Part shown: positions 12,266 to 20,655 of the stretch, in pieces | How positions within the stretch are numbered: position 1 is the first letter of the stretch | Layout: every line of letters starts with the position of its first letter | IMG/VR virus record: IMGVR_UViG_3300046000_002281 | Coordinates: 1-23,491 of that record | Source of the DNA: a virus | Length of the DNA stretch: 23,491 bases | Direction: 5' to 3' (one strand) | The notes under the pieces: generated by a model | The model's input: only the letters and a program-made list of their open reading frames with translations | Told to the model about the DNA's origin: nothing | The model's database searches: none | Made by a program: the position numbers and the translations under genes

Positions 12266-14317
12266 ATGGCCTATATAACAATCCCCGAACTACCAGCAGG
12301 AGTAACGCTCACTGGATTAGAGCAGTTTGAGTCAGTGCAGGGCGGCGGATCTGTAAAGCTGTCCGCAGCTCAGATCAAGCTGTTCACGAGCTCCGTCCCA
12401 ACGTTTGTGGTGAATGATGCCAACAATGCTGGCGTGTCGAACGTTGTCACCCTAACCCACACCACATCTGGAGTACCTGCTGTTGGTATTGGCGGGAGCC
12501 TTACCCTTTCTGCTGAGACGGCTCTTCTAGGCATTGTCACTGAGCAGGTAAAGCTTGTAGCTGTCTCTACTTCGGTCACCGCAGCTGCTGAAGCGGCTGA
12601 CTTTGTTGTGCAGAACATGGTTGCAGGGACTGTTGCCGAGGTAGCTCGCATAACCTCTACCAAGAGGCTTGGGATTGGCACAGCTGCTCCTGCATGTGCG
12701 ATTGATACGATCACAGATGATGCGAACAACAACTCAGTTGTTCAGGTATTTAACGCAACGCACTCAACATCTGGATCGCCAGCTGTTGGGATCGGGACGA
12801 GACTTGCGCTCTCAACAGAGACAAGTGCTGCGCTGGTTAAGGTTGGCGGGGCAATAGACTCAGTTGTTACTGCAAATGGTGTTGGCGTTGAGTCATTTGG
12901 TCTGGCGGTTAATGTTATGGCCTCTGGTACGCTGACAGAAGCTGCTAGGTTCATGGGAACCAAGCGCCTTGGGGTTGGTACTGAAACGCCTACGGCCACA
13001 ATTGAGGCCGCTATCGAGGATGCAAACCAAAGCAGCAATACGGTTGCCGGAAGGTTCACGCACACAACAAGCGGAACGCCTGCAGCTGGCATCGGTACAT
13101 CTATTGAGCTCTTGACTGAGGTTCAGTCAAACACAACCAAGATCGGTGGCATTGTCGCCGCGATATCTACCAGTGTTGCTCCCGGCATAGAGGAGTTTGA
13201 CTTGGCGTTCGGATCTCTCCAGCGGGGATCGGAGAATCAGGAGACCATGCGCCTTCAGTCGGCGACTGCTTTCCATAATGCCCGCGTAGGGATTAATACA
13301 TCCACCCCGGCATCTACCCTGCAGGTAGTTACATCGGATATCGTGACGAACGTTGAGTCATCAGCGTTACGCCTATCGCACAATACCGCCAACGTTCCAG
13401 CCGCAGGGTTTGGAACGAACATAGAGTTCGAGTTAGAGACAACTGCTGGGGTTAACAAGGTTGGATCTACTATCTCATCTGTTATACAGACCACGACTTT
13501 AAGCTTAGAGGATATTTATTTAAGCCTAAAGACGATGAATGCTGGCGTATCAGCTGAGCGTCTTCGCATTGGAACTACGGTTGCCGCAAGCGTTAACGTA
13601 ACAACAACTGGTAACCTGATTGCGACAACGGGCAGGGTTGGTGCTGGAGTTGCGGCCCCAGCTGCATTTGTTGATGTGGCTGCTGGGACGTTAACTGTTC
13701 CAGCAATGAGGCTTGCCGCTGGGTCACTGCTAACTATTCCAGTTGCCGGATCACTTGAGCGTGATGTAAGCACCGCATACTTCACCCCGGCTGGTACAGC
13801 TAGGGGATTGATAGTTGTTCAGAGCATGTTCCAGCTCGGTGCAGATAGAGCCCTTGCAAACGTTATAACCGCCCAGTCAATGTTTGGGGTGTCGACAGCT
13901 TTGGCGGCAACCACCCGGTATGAATATGAGCTGGACATAGTATTCAACAATACTGCGGTAAGTGCAAAAGCAATTCAATATTCGCTCGGAGGTACGGCGA
14001 CAGTAACCGCGCATGAATACAACGTGATGTCATTCTTTGCCGCTGCGTTCACGACTCCTACCGCTCCAACCATGATGTACAATAGAACAGCAGCTCCCGG
14101 TACGCTGGTCTCAATTACACCTGCATCTGGTGCAATTGCTGGCAACTTCGTGTTGCGTATGAAGGGCAGCTTCGATGTTTCTGTTGCTGGTACTGTTGAC
14201 TTCCTGATGGCGTTCACCGTTGCCCCTACTGTCGGAACTGCATTGTCGTCATCTCATATAATTTTGTGGCCCGTAGGAAACACTACGGGCAATACATCGG
14301 TAGGTAACTGGGCTTAA
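12266..14317 (+). CDS. Fibre-like protein with four ~100-residue repeats
   Basis: It encodes 683 residues. The N-terminus (residues 1-40: ITIPELPAGVTLTGLEQFES ... VKLSAAQIKLF) matches a common phage-fibre attachment motif with 'PELPxGxxLTG'. Then come about four ~100-residue modules, each with 'T-H-x-T-S-G-x-P-A-x-G-I-G' at about 64, 165, 265 and 371 and a closing 'TKRLGIGT-xxP' at 132, 232, 339 (RVGINTSTP) and a last degenerate one near 455 (GRVGAGVAAP). The C-terminal about 200 residues form a different, beta-rich domain, possibly a receptor-binding head. 'xxxLGIGTxxP' turns are frequent in trimeric phage fibres. It is the largest gene of this block and could be a head fibre or a second tail fibre. 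A perfect 8-bp hairpin lies near its 3' end. Confidence 0.6.
   Translation: MAYITIPELPAGVTLTGLEQFESVQGGGSVKLSAAQIKLFTSSVPTFVVNDANNAGVSNVVTLTHTTSGVPAVGIGGSLTLSAETALLGIVTEQVKLVAVSTSVTAAAEAADFVVQNMVAGTVAEVARITSTKRLGIGTAAPACAIDTITDDANNNSVVQVFNATHSTSGSPAVGIGTRLALSTETSAALVKVGGAIDSVVTANGVGVESFGLAVNVMASGTLTEAARFMGTKRLGVGTETPTATIEAAIEDANQSSNTVAGRFTHTTSGTPAAGIGTSIELLTEVQSNTTKIGGIVAAISTSVAPGIEEFDLAFGSLQRGSENQETMRLQSATAFHNARVGINTSTPASTLQVVTSDIVTNVESSALRLSHNTANVPAAGFGTNIEFELETTAGVNKVGSTISSVIQTTTLSLEDIYLSLKTMNAGVSAERLRIGTTVAASVNVTTTGNLIATTGRVGAGVAAPAAFVDVAAGTLTVPAMRLAAGSLLTIPVAGSLERDVSTAYFTPAGTARGLIVVQSMFQLGADRALANVITAQSMFGVSTALAATTRYEYELDIVFNNTAVSAKAIQYSLGGTATVTAHEYNVMSFFAAAFTTPTAPTMMYNRTAAPGTLVSITPASGAIAGNFVLRMKGSFDVSVAGTVDFLMAFTVAPTVGTALSSSHIILWPVGNTTGNTSVGNWA
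12398..13660 (+). repeat. Four diverged ~100-residue modules in the fibre gene
   Basis: Repeats are visible at protein level (period about 100 residues, roughly 300 bases), defined by THTTSGxPAxGIG, a Lys/Val-Gly-Gly segment and TKRLGIGT-type ends. The fourth copy is the most worn. At DNA level they are clearly diverged, so the duplications are old compared with the 51-base repeats of the large fibre. Confidence 0.6.
14269..14290 (+). other. 8-bp perfect stem-loop in the 3' end of the fibre gene
   Basis: GCCCGTAG pairs exactly with CTACGGGC around GAAACA, inside the coding region 25 bases before the stop at 14315. It could slow ribosomes, protect the message or simply be a chance product of coding sequence. 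No U-tract follows. Confidence 0.35.
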
Positions 14318-14336
14318 CCTAATCTAAGGAACGATC

Positions 14337-14966
14337 ATGGGAAAGACATTAAAGTACGGCGACTTCAGTTTTGGATCTGAGAATGGTTACACGGGCAGCG
14401 CCGGAAAGCAGAACGTTAAGGGGTACGCTAGGGGTGGCAAGGCTAAGAAGGGTGGCGATGAGATCGCTTTCCTTGAGCGAGCCAATGCCCCTCGTGATGT
14501 TCTGAGGCATGAGATGGCTGAGAGAGAGGGTGATGCCGAGCCGCATGGTATGGTCATTCGTGAGATCTCACTCTTGAAGAAGGTTGGAGCTCCAGCTAAG
14601 ATGATCCGGGCCGAGAGGGAAGAGGCGGGATGTGCAGCTGGTGGCCCTGTAAAGGGCAAGGCTCAAAAGAAGGTCGGGCTCGTAATGTCCGAGTTCAAGA
14701 AGGGAGCTCTCCACTCTGGCAAGGACGGCAATGTCGTTAAGAACCCAAAGCAGGCGCTTGCAATTGCTATGTCTGAGTCACGGAAGATGGGCCATGGCGG
14801 ATCTGCAGCTGAAGACATGGCTGCTGACAAGAAGCTAATTGATCAAGAGATCAAAAAGCATGCTGACAAACCAGCGTCACAAGCACATAATGGTCTGAAA
14901 CGTGGTGGAAAGGCTGTTCCTTCCTACTCTAAGTTGCCAAAATTTGGTAAAATAATCCCAAGATAA
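14337..14966 (+). CDS. DUF6496-like basic protein of unknown function
   Basis: It encodes 209 residues. Residues 112-145 (VGLVMSEFKKGALHSGKDGN, NPKQALAIAMSESRK) match the short 'VMxEFKxGxLxSGxxGxVxxxKQAIAIALSEARK' signature of DUF6496-type proteins widespread in phages and bacteria. The rest is Lys/Gly-rich and charged: 'GYARGGKAKKGGDE' near residue 30, an acidic helix 'FLERANAPRDVLRHEMAERE', and a second Gly/Lys-rich end (GLKRGGKAVPSYSKLPKFGK). Its basic, partly disordered composition suggests DNA or RNA contact or packaging inside the head, but this is inference. Start at 14337 with TAAGGAACGATC in front. Confidence 0.65.
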   Translation: MGKTLKYGDFSFGSENGYTGSAGKQNVKGYARGGKAKKGGDEIAFLERANAPRDVLRHEMAEREGDAEPHGMVIREISLLKKVGAPAKMIRAEREEAGCAAGGPVKGKAQKKVGLVMSEFKKGALHSGKDGNVVKNPKQALAIAMSESRKMGHGGSAAEDMAADKKLIDQEIKKHADKPASQAHNGLKRGGKAVPSYSKLPKFGKIIPR

Positions 14967-15026
14967 GTTCAACAATAACCGCTGGGTCTGCCGCATCGGC
15001 ATTCCGAACTAACAGGAGCAGACTCG

Positions 15027-16013
15027 GTGGCCGTATCTGGAACAGTATCCCAAACAACATTCAACACACGAAAAGTCATCGATCATGCTTTTCGTAGGTG
15101 TCGCCTTCCACCAGAGGGCGTTGCCGCTGAACAACTGCAGGTTGCCCAAGAGACCCTATATCTAATCCTATCGCGCCTTGCGAACAGGGGTCTGCAGCTG
15201 TGGTGTATCGATAAAGTCATTCTGCCGATGTACGAGAACATGGCATCAGTCCCCGCACCTGTTGGTACGGTGGATCTTCTCAATACGAATCTGAGAACGA
15301 TGCAGTACCTAACTGGTGTTGCTACTGGAACCGCAACAACCTCATCACTCTTCGTTGCTTCTGGCGCAATCGTCACCACGATTGGTGTGCAGTGGAGTGC
15401 TGCATCGGCTCCATTCGTAATCGAGTGGTCAAATGACGGCCTGACATGGACTACAATCGAGACGATTGCGAATCCAAACCTGAATGCAGGCGCTTGGACA
15501 TGGGCTGACATCGATGGATCTGTTAACGCAACATACTGGCGTGTTAGGGTAACCCTTGGAGTTCTCTCGCAAAGCAGCGTTCTATTTGGCAATACGCCGA
15601 ATGAGATCGTCATGGCTAGACTCAATAGAGATAGCTACTCAACTCTCCCAAACAAGACATTCCAAGGTAGACCGCTACAGTTCTGGCTTGATCGTCAGGT
15701 AGATCAGCCGTTCCTGTATATCTGGCCCGTTCCAAATGCCGCGTTCGAGATAGCCCAGATCGTGACTTATGTTAAGCGTTACATCATGGACGTTGGTACA
15801 CTCGCACAAGAGATTGAAGTGCCGCAGCGTTGGTACGATGCAATCGTGTACCTGCTGGCTGCGGAGATGGCTGAGCAGTTGCCAGCGATTGATCCGAACA
15901 TGGCGGCATTGCTGGATCAGAAGGCTCAGAGGTCATTGCTTGAGGCAGAAGAGGAAGAGAGAGATAATTCACCCGTCTACTTCACCCCTAACATTGGAGT
16001 GTACACACGATGA
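15027..16013 (+). CDS. Head-tail adaptor-like protein with inserted beta-sandwich
   Basis: It encodes 328 residues, starting at GTG (15027) behind AGGAG with 9-base spacing. The N-terminal helical part (residues 14-60: RKVIDHAFRRCRLPPEGVAA, LYLILSRLANRGLQLWCID) and the C-terminal part (about 192-328: 'NEIVMARLNRDSYSTLPNK', 'PLQFWLDRQVDQPFLYIWPV', then a helical and acidic tail) resemble head-completion or gp4-type adaptors of short-tailed phages. Between them, residues 93-190 form a Thr/Ser/Trp-rich block with 'FVIEWSNDGLTWTTIETI' and 'YWRVRVTLG', a pattern of galactose-binding-like beta sandwiches. It is flanked by adaptor sequence on both sides, so it appears to be an inserted domain. Role: connects portal to tail, with a surface-exposed extra domain. 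Function inferred. Confidence 0.6.
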   Translation: MAVSGTVSQTTFNTRKVIDHAFRRCRLPPEGVAAEQLQVAQETLYLILSRLANRGLQLWCIDKVILPMYENMASVPAPVGTVDLLNTNLRTMQYLTGVATGTATTSSLFVASGAIVTTIGVQWSAASAPFVIEWSNDGLTWTTIETIANPNLNAGAWTWADIDGSVNATYWRVRVTLGVLSQSSVLFGNTPNEIVMARLNRDSYSTLPNKTFQGRPLQFWLDRQVDQPFLYIWPVPNAAFEIAQIVTYVKRYIMDVGTLAQEIEVPQRWYDAIVYLLAAEMAEQLPAIDPNMAALLDQKAQRSLLEAEEEERDNSPVYFTPNIGVYTR

Positions 16014-16237
16014 GCATATACCTCGATCCAACCGGGAAGTCCACATACGGCATTGCGCTATGCGCCCGCTGCAGCATAAAGATGTCAATCGAGGATCTGT
16101 ACTCTGATCCAAACAGCCCCGGTCTGATGGTGTGCGAGAAGGATCTTGATGACCTAGATCCGTATCGGTTGCCAGCAAGACAGACTGAAATTATAACGTT
16201 GAAGTTCACCCGACCAGACACCCCACTGAGGCCCTAA
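16010..16237 (+). CDS. Tiny zinc-finger-like protein
   Basis: It encodes 75 residues. 'LCARC' (C18, C21) and 'GLMVCEKDLDDLDPYRLPAR' (C42) match the short phage proteins with two CxxC knuckles and 'DPYRLPARQTE', except that the fourth Cys is Asp (D45). It probably binds zinc with three Cys and perhaps the Asp, or has lost the site. It begins in an ATGA overlap with the adaptor gene and is followed by the giant fibre after 2 bases. Its role is unknown. Confidence 0.6.
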   Translation: MSIYLDPTGKSTYGIALCARCSIKMSIEDLYSDPNSPGLMVCEKDLDDLDPYRLPARQTEIITLKFTRPDTPLRP

Positions 16238-16239
16238 AA

Positions 16240-19200
16240 ATGGCAGTCACAATTATCACAAAGAACAATGCAGCACCCGGAATCGCCCCATCAGCAGGGC
16301 AATTGGTTCAGGGCGAGTTGGCGATCAACGTCACAGACAACAAGCTCTACAGTCTTGATAGTGTTGGCAACGTTATTCTGGTGGCGAGTGGGCCACTTTT
16401 TGAGACCCCTGTTGTCATCAATGTCAACGATGCCACGCACAATGCCGTAACGATCACACAGACTGGTGCTGGCGGTGGTGTCAGGATTACAAATACGGGT
16501 GCGGGCAATTCATTTGTTGTAGAAGACTCAGCAAATCCAGATGTCACCCCATTTGTTATTGATCCGAGTGGCAATGTTGGGATTGGCAACACCCCTAGCG
16601 GCGCGTTCAAGCTTGAAGTTACTGGCGGCGATGCGAGCATAAATACAGTAAGCATAGGATTGGGCGGCGGGAATGTAAGTACCAACATTGCTATAGGATC
16701 GACTGCACTCGACTCAAACACAATTGGCACTAACAACACAGCTCTTGGATATGGCGCACTCACTACCAACGCAACTGGTGTTAGTAACACAGCCGTTGGA
16801 TCTGCCGCACTCAATCTCAACACAACTGGTATTAATAACACAGCAGTTGGTAATGCCGCACTCGCTTCCAACACAACTGGCATTAACAACACTGCTCTTG
16901 GATATGCCACACTCCAATCCAACACAACTGGTTTCAACAACACAGCAGTTGGTAATGCCGCACTCGCTTCCAACACAACTGGTATCCAGAACACGGCTCT
17001 TGGGAATGGCACACTCGGGGGCAACACAACAGGTTCCTTTAACGTAGCAGTGGGTTTGCAAGCACTTAACGTCTCTACAGTAGATAGCTTAACAGCCATT
17101 GGCTTCCAAGCTCTAAAGGCCAACACAGCTGGTACTGCTAACACAGCTCTTGGCTATCTTGCCCTAACTGCCAACACAACTGGCACTCAGAACACAGCAG
17201 TTGGAACTAGCACACTCCAAGCCAACACAACTGGTACTAACAACACAGCAGTTGGTGTAAATGCACTCGCTACCAACACAATTGGTACTCAGAACACAGC
17301 AGTTGGTCGTAGTACACTCCTAAACAACACAACTGGTACTAATAACTCAGCAGTTGGATACAACGCACTCACTTCCAACACAACTGGTATTAGTAACACT
17401 GCAGTTGGCGATAGCGCACTCTTCTCCAATACAACTGGCATTCAGAACACAGCAGTTGGTCGTAGTACACTCGCAGCGAACATCATTGGCTCTGGTAACG
17501 TAGCAGTTGGTCGTAGTGCACTCGCAGCTTCTACAGTAGACAACTCAACAGCAGTTGGATATAACGCCCTAACTGCTAACACAACAGGTGTTCAGAATAC
17601 AGCTCTTGGGTATACCGCACTCCTCGCTAACACAATTGGTACTAACAACACAGCCGTTGGATATACCGCCTTAGCTGCCAACACAACTGGTACTAGTAAC
17701 ACAGCAGTTGGAAGTGGCGCACTCTTATCCAACTCAACTGGTGTCCAGAATACAGCAGTTGGAGGTGGCGCACTCTCTACCAACTCAACTGGTGTCAATA
17801 ACACAGCGGTGGGATATAACGCACTCTTATCCAACACAACTGGCGTTGATAACGTAGCAATGGGTCGGGGCGCACTCGCTAACAACACAACTGGCAGTAG
17901 TAACACTGCAGTTGGAAATACCGCACTCAATGCCAACACAACTGGTACTAACAACGTAGCAGTTGGACTTTCCGCACTCACTTCCAACACAACTGGTACT
18001 CAGAATACAGCAGTTGGAGTTTCTGCACTCGCTGTCAACACAATTGGCACTGCCAACACAGCAGTTGGAAATGGCGCACTCGCTCTTAACACAACTGGTG
18101 CCAATAACGCAGCGGTTGGAGTTTCCGCACTAAATGCCAACACAATTGGTTTCAACAACACAGCAGTTGGCTATCAAGCACTCTTCTCCAATACAATTGG
18201 TGTTGATAACACAGCAGTTGGAAATGCCGCACTCAATCTCAACACAACTGGTGTTAATAACACAGCTCTTGGAAATGCCGCACTCGGTTCCAACACAGTA
18301 GGTATCAATAACACAGCAGTTGGTGTGAGCACACTCGCTGCTAACACAACTGGCGCTAATAACACAGCAGTTGGAGCTGCCGCACTCGCTACCAATACAA
18401 TTGGTACTGCCAACACTGCAGTTGGCGATAGCGCACTCTTCTCCAACACAACTGGTGTCAATAACACAGCCGTTGGTCGTAATGCACTCCAACTCAACAC
18501 AATTGGTGTTCAGAACACAGCTCTTGGATCTAACGCACTAACTGCCAACACAACTGGCAATAATAATGCGGCAGTTGGATATAACGCACTCGCTGCTAAC
18601 ACAACTGGTGCTGAGAACACAGCAATGGGTCGGGGCGCACTCGCAAACAACACAATTGGCACTCAGAATACAGCAGTTGGATCTGTCGCACTCAATGCCA
18701 ACACAACTGGTGCTTATAACACAGCAGTTGGCTATCAATCGCTCTACTCCAATACAACTGGTATTCAGAACACAGCAGTTGGTTTAAATGCACTCTTCGT
18801 CAACACAATTGGCGTTAACAACACAGCTCTTGGGTATACCGCACTCGCTGCTAACACAACTGGCGCTAGTAACACTGCAGTTGGAGCTGCCGCACTCGCT
18901 ACCAATACAATTGGTACTCAGAACACAGCTCTTGGGTATACCGCACTCGTTGCCAACACAACAGGTATCAATAACACAGCTCTTGGGTATACCGCACTCG
19001 CAGCCAACACAATTGATTCTAATAACACAGCAGTAGGCTCACAAGCACTCCTAAACAGCACAGCATCTAACTTAACAGCAGTTGGTTCCCGAGCTCTAAG
19101 GGCTAACACAGTAGGTACTAATAACACAGCAGTTGGATATTCCGCACTCATTGTTAACACAACTGGTCTCGATAACACAGCTCTTGGATCTAACACGCTC

Positions 19201-20655
19201 TCTGCTAACACAACTGGCGCTTATAACACAGCAGTAGGTTCACAAGCACTCCAAGTCAACACTGGCAGCAGCAACACTGCAGTTGGCTTCCAAACCCTAG
19301 CTTCTAACACAACTGGCGCTAATAACACGGCTCTTGGTGTTTTTGCACTCTCTTCCAACACAACTGGTATTGGCAACACAGCGTTGGGTGTGAGTGCACT
19401 CTCTTTCAACACAATTGGCACTAACAACATAGCAGTTGGAGGTGGCGCACTCCAATCCAACACAACTGGTGTTAGTAACGTAGCAGTGGGTCGGAATGCA
19501 CTCTTATCCAACATAACTGGTGTTGGCAACGTAGCAGTTGGCAATAACGCACTCGGCGGCAACATAGGTGGTACTAGTAACACAGCAGTTGGAAATAGCG
19601 CACTCAATGCCAACACAGCTGGATCTAATAACGTAGCAGTTGGAGGTAGCGCACTCGTTGCCAACACAACTGGTACTGCTAATACTGCAGTTGGATTTAA
19701 CGCCCTAACTACCAACACAATTGGCACTAACAACATAGCAGTTGGTCAGAATGCACTCCAGAACAACACAACTGGTGTTAGTAACGTAGCAGTTGGGAAT
19801 GCCGCACTCGGTGTCAACACAATTGGTATTAATAACGTAGCAGTTGGATTTGCCGCACTCAATGCCAACACAACTGGTGTTCAGAATACAGCTCTAGGCT
19901 ATCAAGCACTCCAAACCAACACAATTGGTACTAACAACGTAGCCGTTGGATATAACGCACTCTTCTCCAATACAACTGGCATTCAGAACACAGCAGTTGG
20001 TGTAAATGCACTCACTGCCAACACAACTGGTGTTAATAACACAGCAATTGGTCAGAATGCTGGCGTAGTCCTTACATCTGGCGGAACAAATACCATTGCT
20101 GGTTACAACACTGGACTGCTATTGACTACTGGTTCCAGCAACCAAGTATTTGGTGACGCAATCACCCTTGCTGCTGCTGCGACTGGCCGTATTGCAATTG
20201 GTCGTAACTTTACGCAGGGTGTGGATAACTCTGTAATCATAGGTAACGGTACTGCTCGTATCTCATGTCCGTACACAGCAAGTGCAGTATGGACATTCTC
20301 ATCAGATGAGCGTATCAAGAACGTTGTCGGGAAAGATACCCTTGGCCTTGATTTTATTAATGAGCTCGAGCCCGTAACCTTCCGCTGGAAGCCATCCAAT
20401 GAAATCACTGAGGATTTGACTACTCAGTACAAGGAAGAGAATGTAAAGGATACAGAGATAGTAATGCATGGTCTTATAGCGCAGAATGTAAAGGCTGCGC
20501 TCGATAAGGCTGGTGTGGATACATTCAGCGACCTATGGAGTACTGACGAGGATGGGACGCAGCGGCTGGGAAATGCAGCACTAATAACCCCATTAATCAA
20601 CGCAATTAAAGAACTAGATGCTAAGTTCGAGGCATACAAGGCAAGTCATCCATGA
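16240..20655 (+). CDS. Giant repetitive tail fibre with S74 chaperone domain
   Basis: It encodes 1471 residues. Residues 15-50 (APSAGQLVQGELAINVTDNK, then LYSLDSVGNV) are a typical fibre N-terminal attachment segment, followed by 'GNVGIGNTPSGAFKLEV' (about 110-127). Residues 149-1266 consist of 66 tandem units of consensus N-T-A-V-G-x-x-A-L-x-x-N-T-T-G-x-N; 62 have 17 residues, four have 16. The C-terminal about 117 residues from S1355 (SDERIKNVV...FINELEPVTFRWK) are the S74 self-cleaving intramolecular chaperone; catalytic Ser and Lys (S1355, K1360) are present. Such domains fold trimeric fibres and then cut themselves off. The repeats likely form a long beta-roll or beta-helix shaft. It probably binds the host surface. 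Weak TGAGG ribosome-binding site. Overlaps the next gene (ATGA). Confidence 0.85.
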   Translation: MAVTIITKNNAAPGIAPSAGQLVQGELAINVTDNKLYSLDSVGNVILVASGPLFETPVVINVNDATHNAVTITQTGAGGGVRITNTGAGNSFVVEDSANPDVTPFVIDPSGNVGIGNTPSGAFKLEVTGGDASINTVSIGLGGGNVSTNIAIGSTALDSNTIGTNNTALGYGALTTNATGVSNTAVGSAALNLNTTGINNTAVGNAALASNTTGINNTALGYATLQSNTTGFNNTAVGNAALASNTTGIQNTALGNGTLGGNTTGSFNVAVGLQALNVSTVDSLTAIGFQALKANTAGTANTALGYLALTANTTGTQNTAVGTSTLQANTTGTNNTAVGVNALATNTIGTQNTAVGRSTLLNNTTGTNNSAVGYNALTSNTTGISNTAVGDSALFSNTTGIQNTAVGRSTLAANIIGSGNVAVGRSALAASTVDNSTAVGYNALTANTTGVQNTALGYTALLANTIGTNNTAVGYTALAANTTGTSNTAVGSGALLSNSTGVQNTAVGGGALSTNSTGVNNTAVGYNALLSNTTGVDNVAMGRGALANNTTGSSNTAVGNTALNANTTGTNNVAVGLSALTSNTTGTQNTAVGVSALAVNTIGTANTAVGNGALALNTTGANNAAVGVSALNANTIGFNNTAVGYQALFSNTIGVDNTAVGNAALNLNTTGVNNTALGNAALGSNTVGINNTAVGVSTLAANTTGANNTAVGAAALATNTIGTANTAVGDSALFSNTTGVNNTAVGRNALQLNTIGVQNTALGSNALTANTTGNNNAAVGYNALAANTTGAENTAMGRGALANNTIGTQNTAVGSVALNANTTGAYNTAVGYQSLYSNTTGIQNTAVGLNALFVNTIGVNNTALGYTALAANTTGASNTAVGAAALATNTIGTQNTALGYTALVANTTGINNTALGYTALAANTIDSNNTAVGSQALLNSTASNLTAVGSRALRANTVGTNNTAVGYSALIVNTTGLDNTALGSNTLSANTTGAYNTAVGSQALQVNTGSSNTAVGFQTLASNTTGANNTALGVFALSSNTTGIGNTALGVSALSFNTIGTNNIAVGGGALQSNTTGVSNVAVGRNALLSNITGVGNVAVGNNALGGNIGGTSNTAVGNSALNANTAGSNNVAVGGSALVANTTGTANTAVGFNALTTNTIGTNNIAVGQNALQNNTTGVSNVAVGNAALGVNTIGINNVAVGFAALNANTTGVQNTALGYQALQTNTIGTNNVAVGYNALFSNTTGIQNTAVGVNALTANTTGVNNTAIGQNAGVVLTSGGTNTIAGYNTGLLLTTGSSNQVFGDAITLAAAATGRIAIGRNFTQGVDNSVIIGNGTARISCPYTASAVWTFSSDERIKNVVGKDTLGLDFINELEPVTFRWKPSNEITEDLTTQYKEENVKDTEIVMHGLIAQNVKAALDKAGVDTFSDLWSTDEDGTQRLGNAALITPLINAIKELDAKFEAYKASHP
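16684..20037 (+). repeat. 66 tandem 51-base units (four of 48) in the fibre gene
   Basis: 3354 bases = 62 x 51 + 4 x 48. Consensus AACACAGCAGTTGG followed by variable six codons and AACACAACTGG. Units are related but each differs; units 34 and 44 are nearly identical over about 60 bases and lie exactly 510 bases apart. The short units are numbers 9, 18, 48 and 52, each following an irregular unit. Being a multiple of three, the period keeps every frame open, which creates long false ORFs on both strands. Confidence 0.9.

Noticed and set aside
14967-15026. Short gap with GCCG-CAT-CGGC inverted repeat
   Set aside because: A 4-bp stem with no U-tract is too weak to call a terminator; no promoter is evident and only the AGGAG site for the GTG start is clear.
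15083-15625. Minus-strand frame of 180 codons
   Set aside because: Opposite the adaptor gene, with no start signal or domain; all neighbours are on the plus strand.
16347-17144. Long minus-strand open frame of 265 codons in the fibre repeat region
   Set aside because: It is the antisense of the 51-base repeats. Because the period is a multiple of three, a stop-free antisense unit stays stop-free; composition is repetitive (Val/Leu/Pro-rich) with no start signal. The same holds for minus frames at 17592-17990, 18130-18500, 18918-19211 and 19221-19736, and plus-strand shadow frames at 16724-17047 and 18566-19036.
16684-20037. Regular repeats that might be called a CRISPR array or satellite
   Set aside because: The repeats are contiguous, diverge at several positions in each unit, have no unique spacers of fixed size and lie in frame within one long protein.
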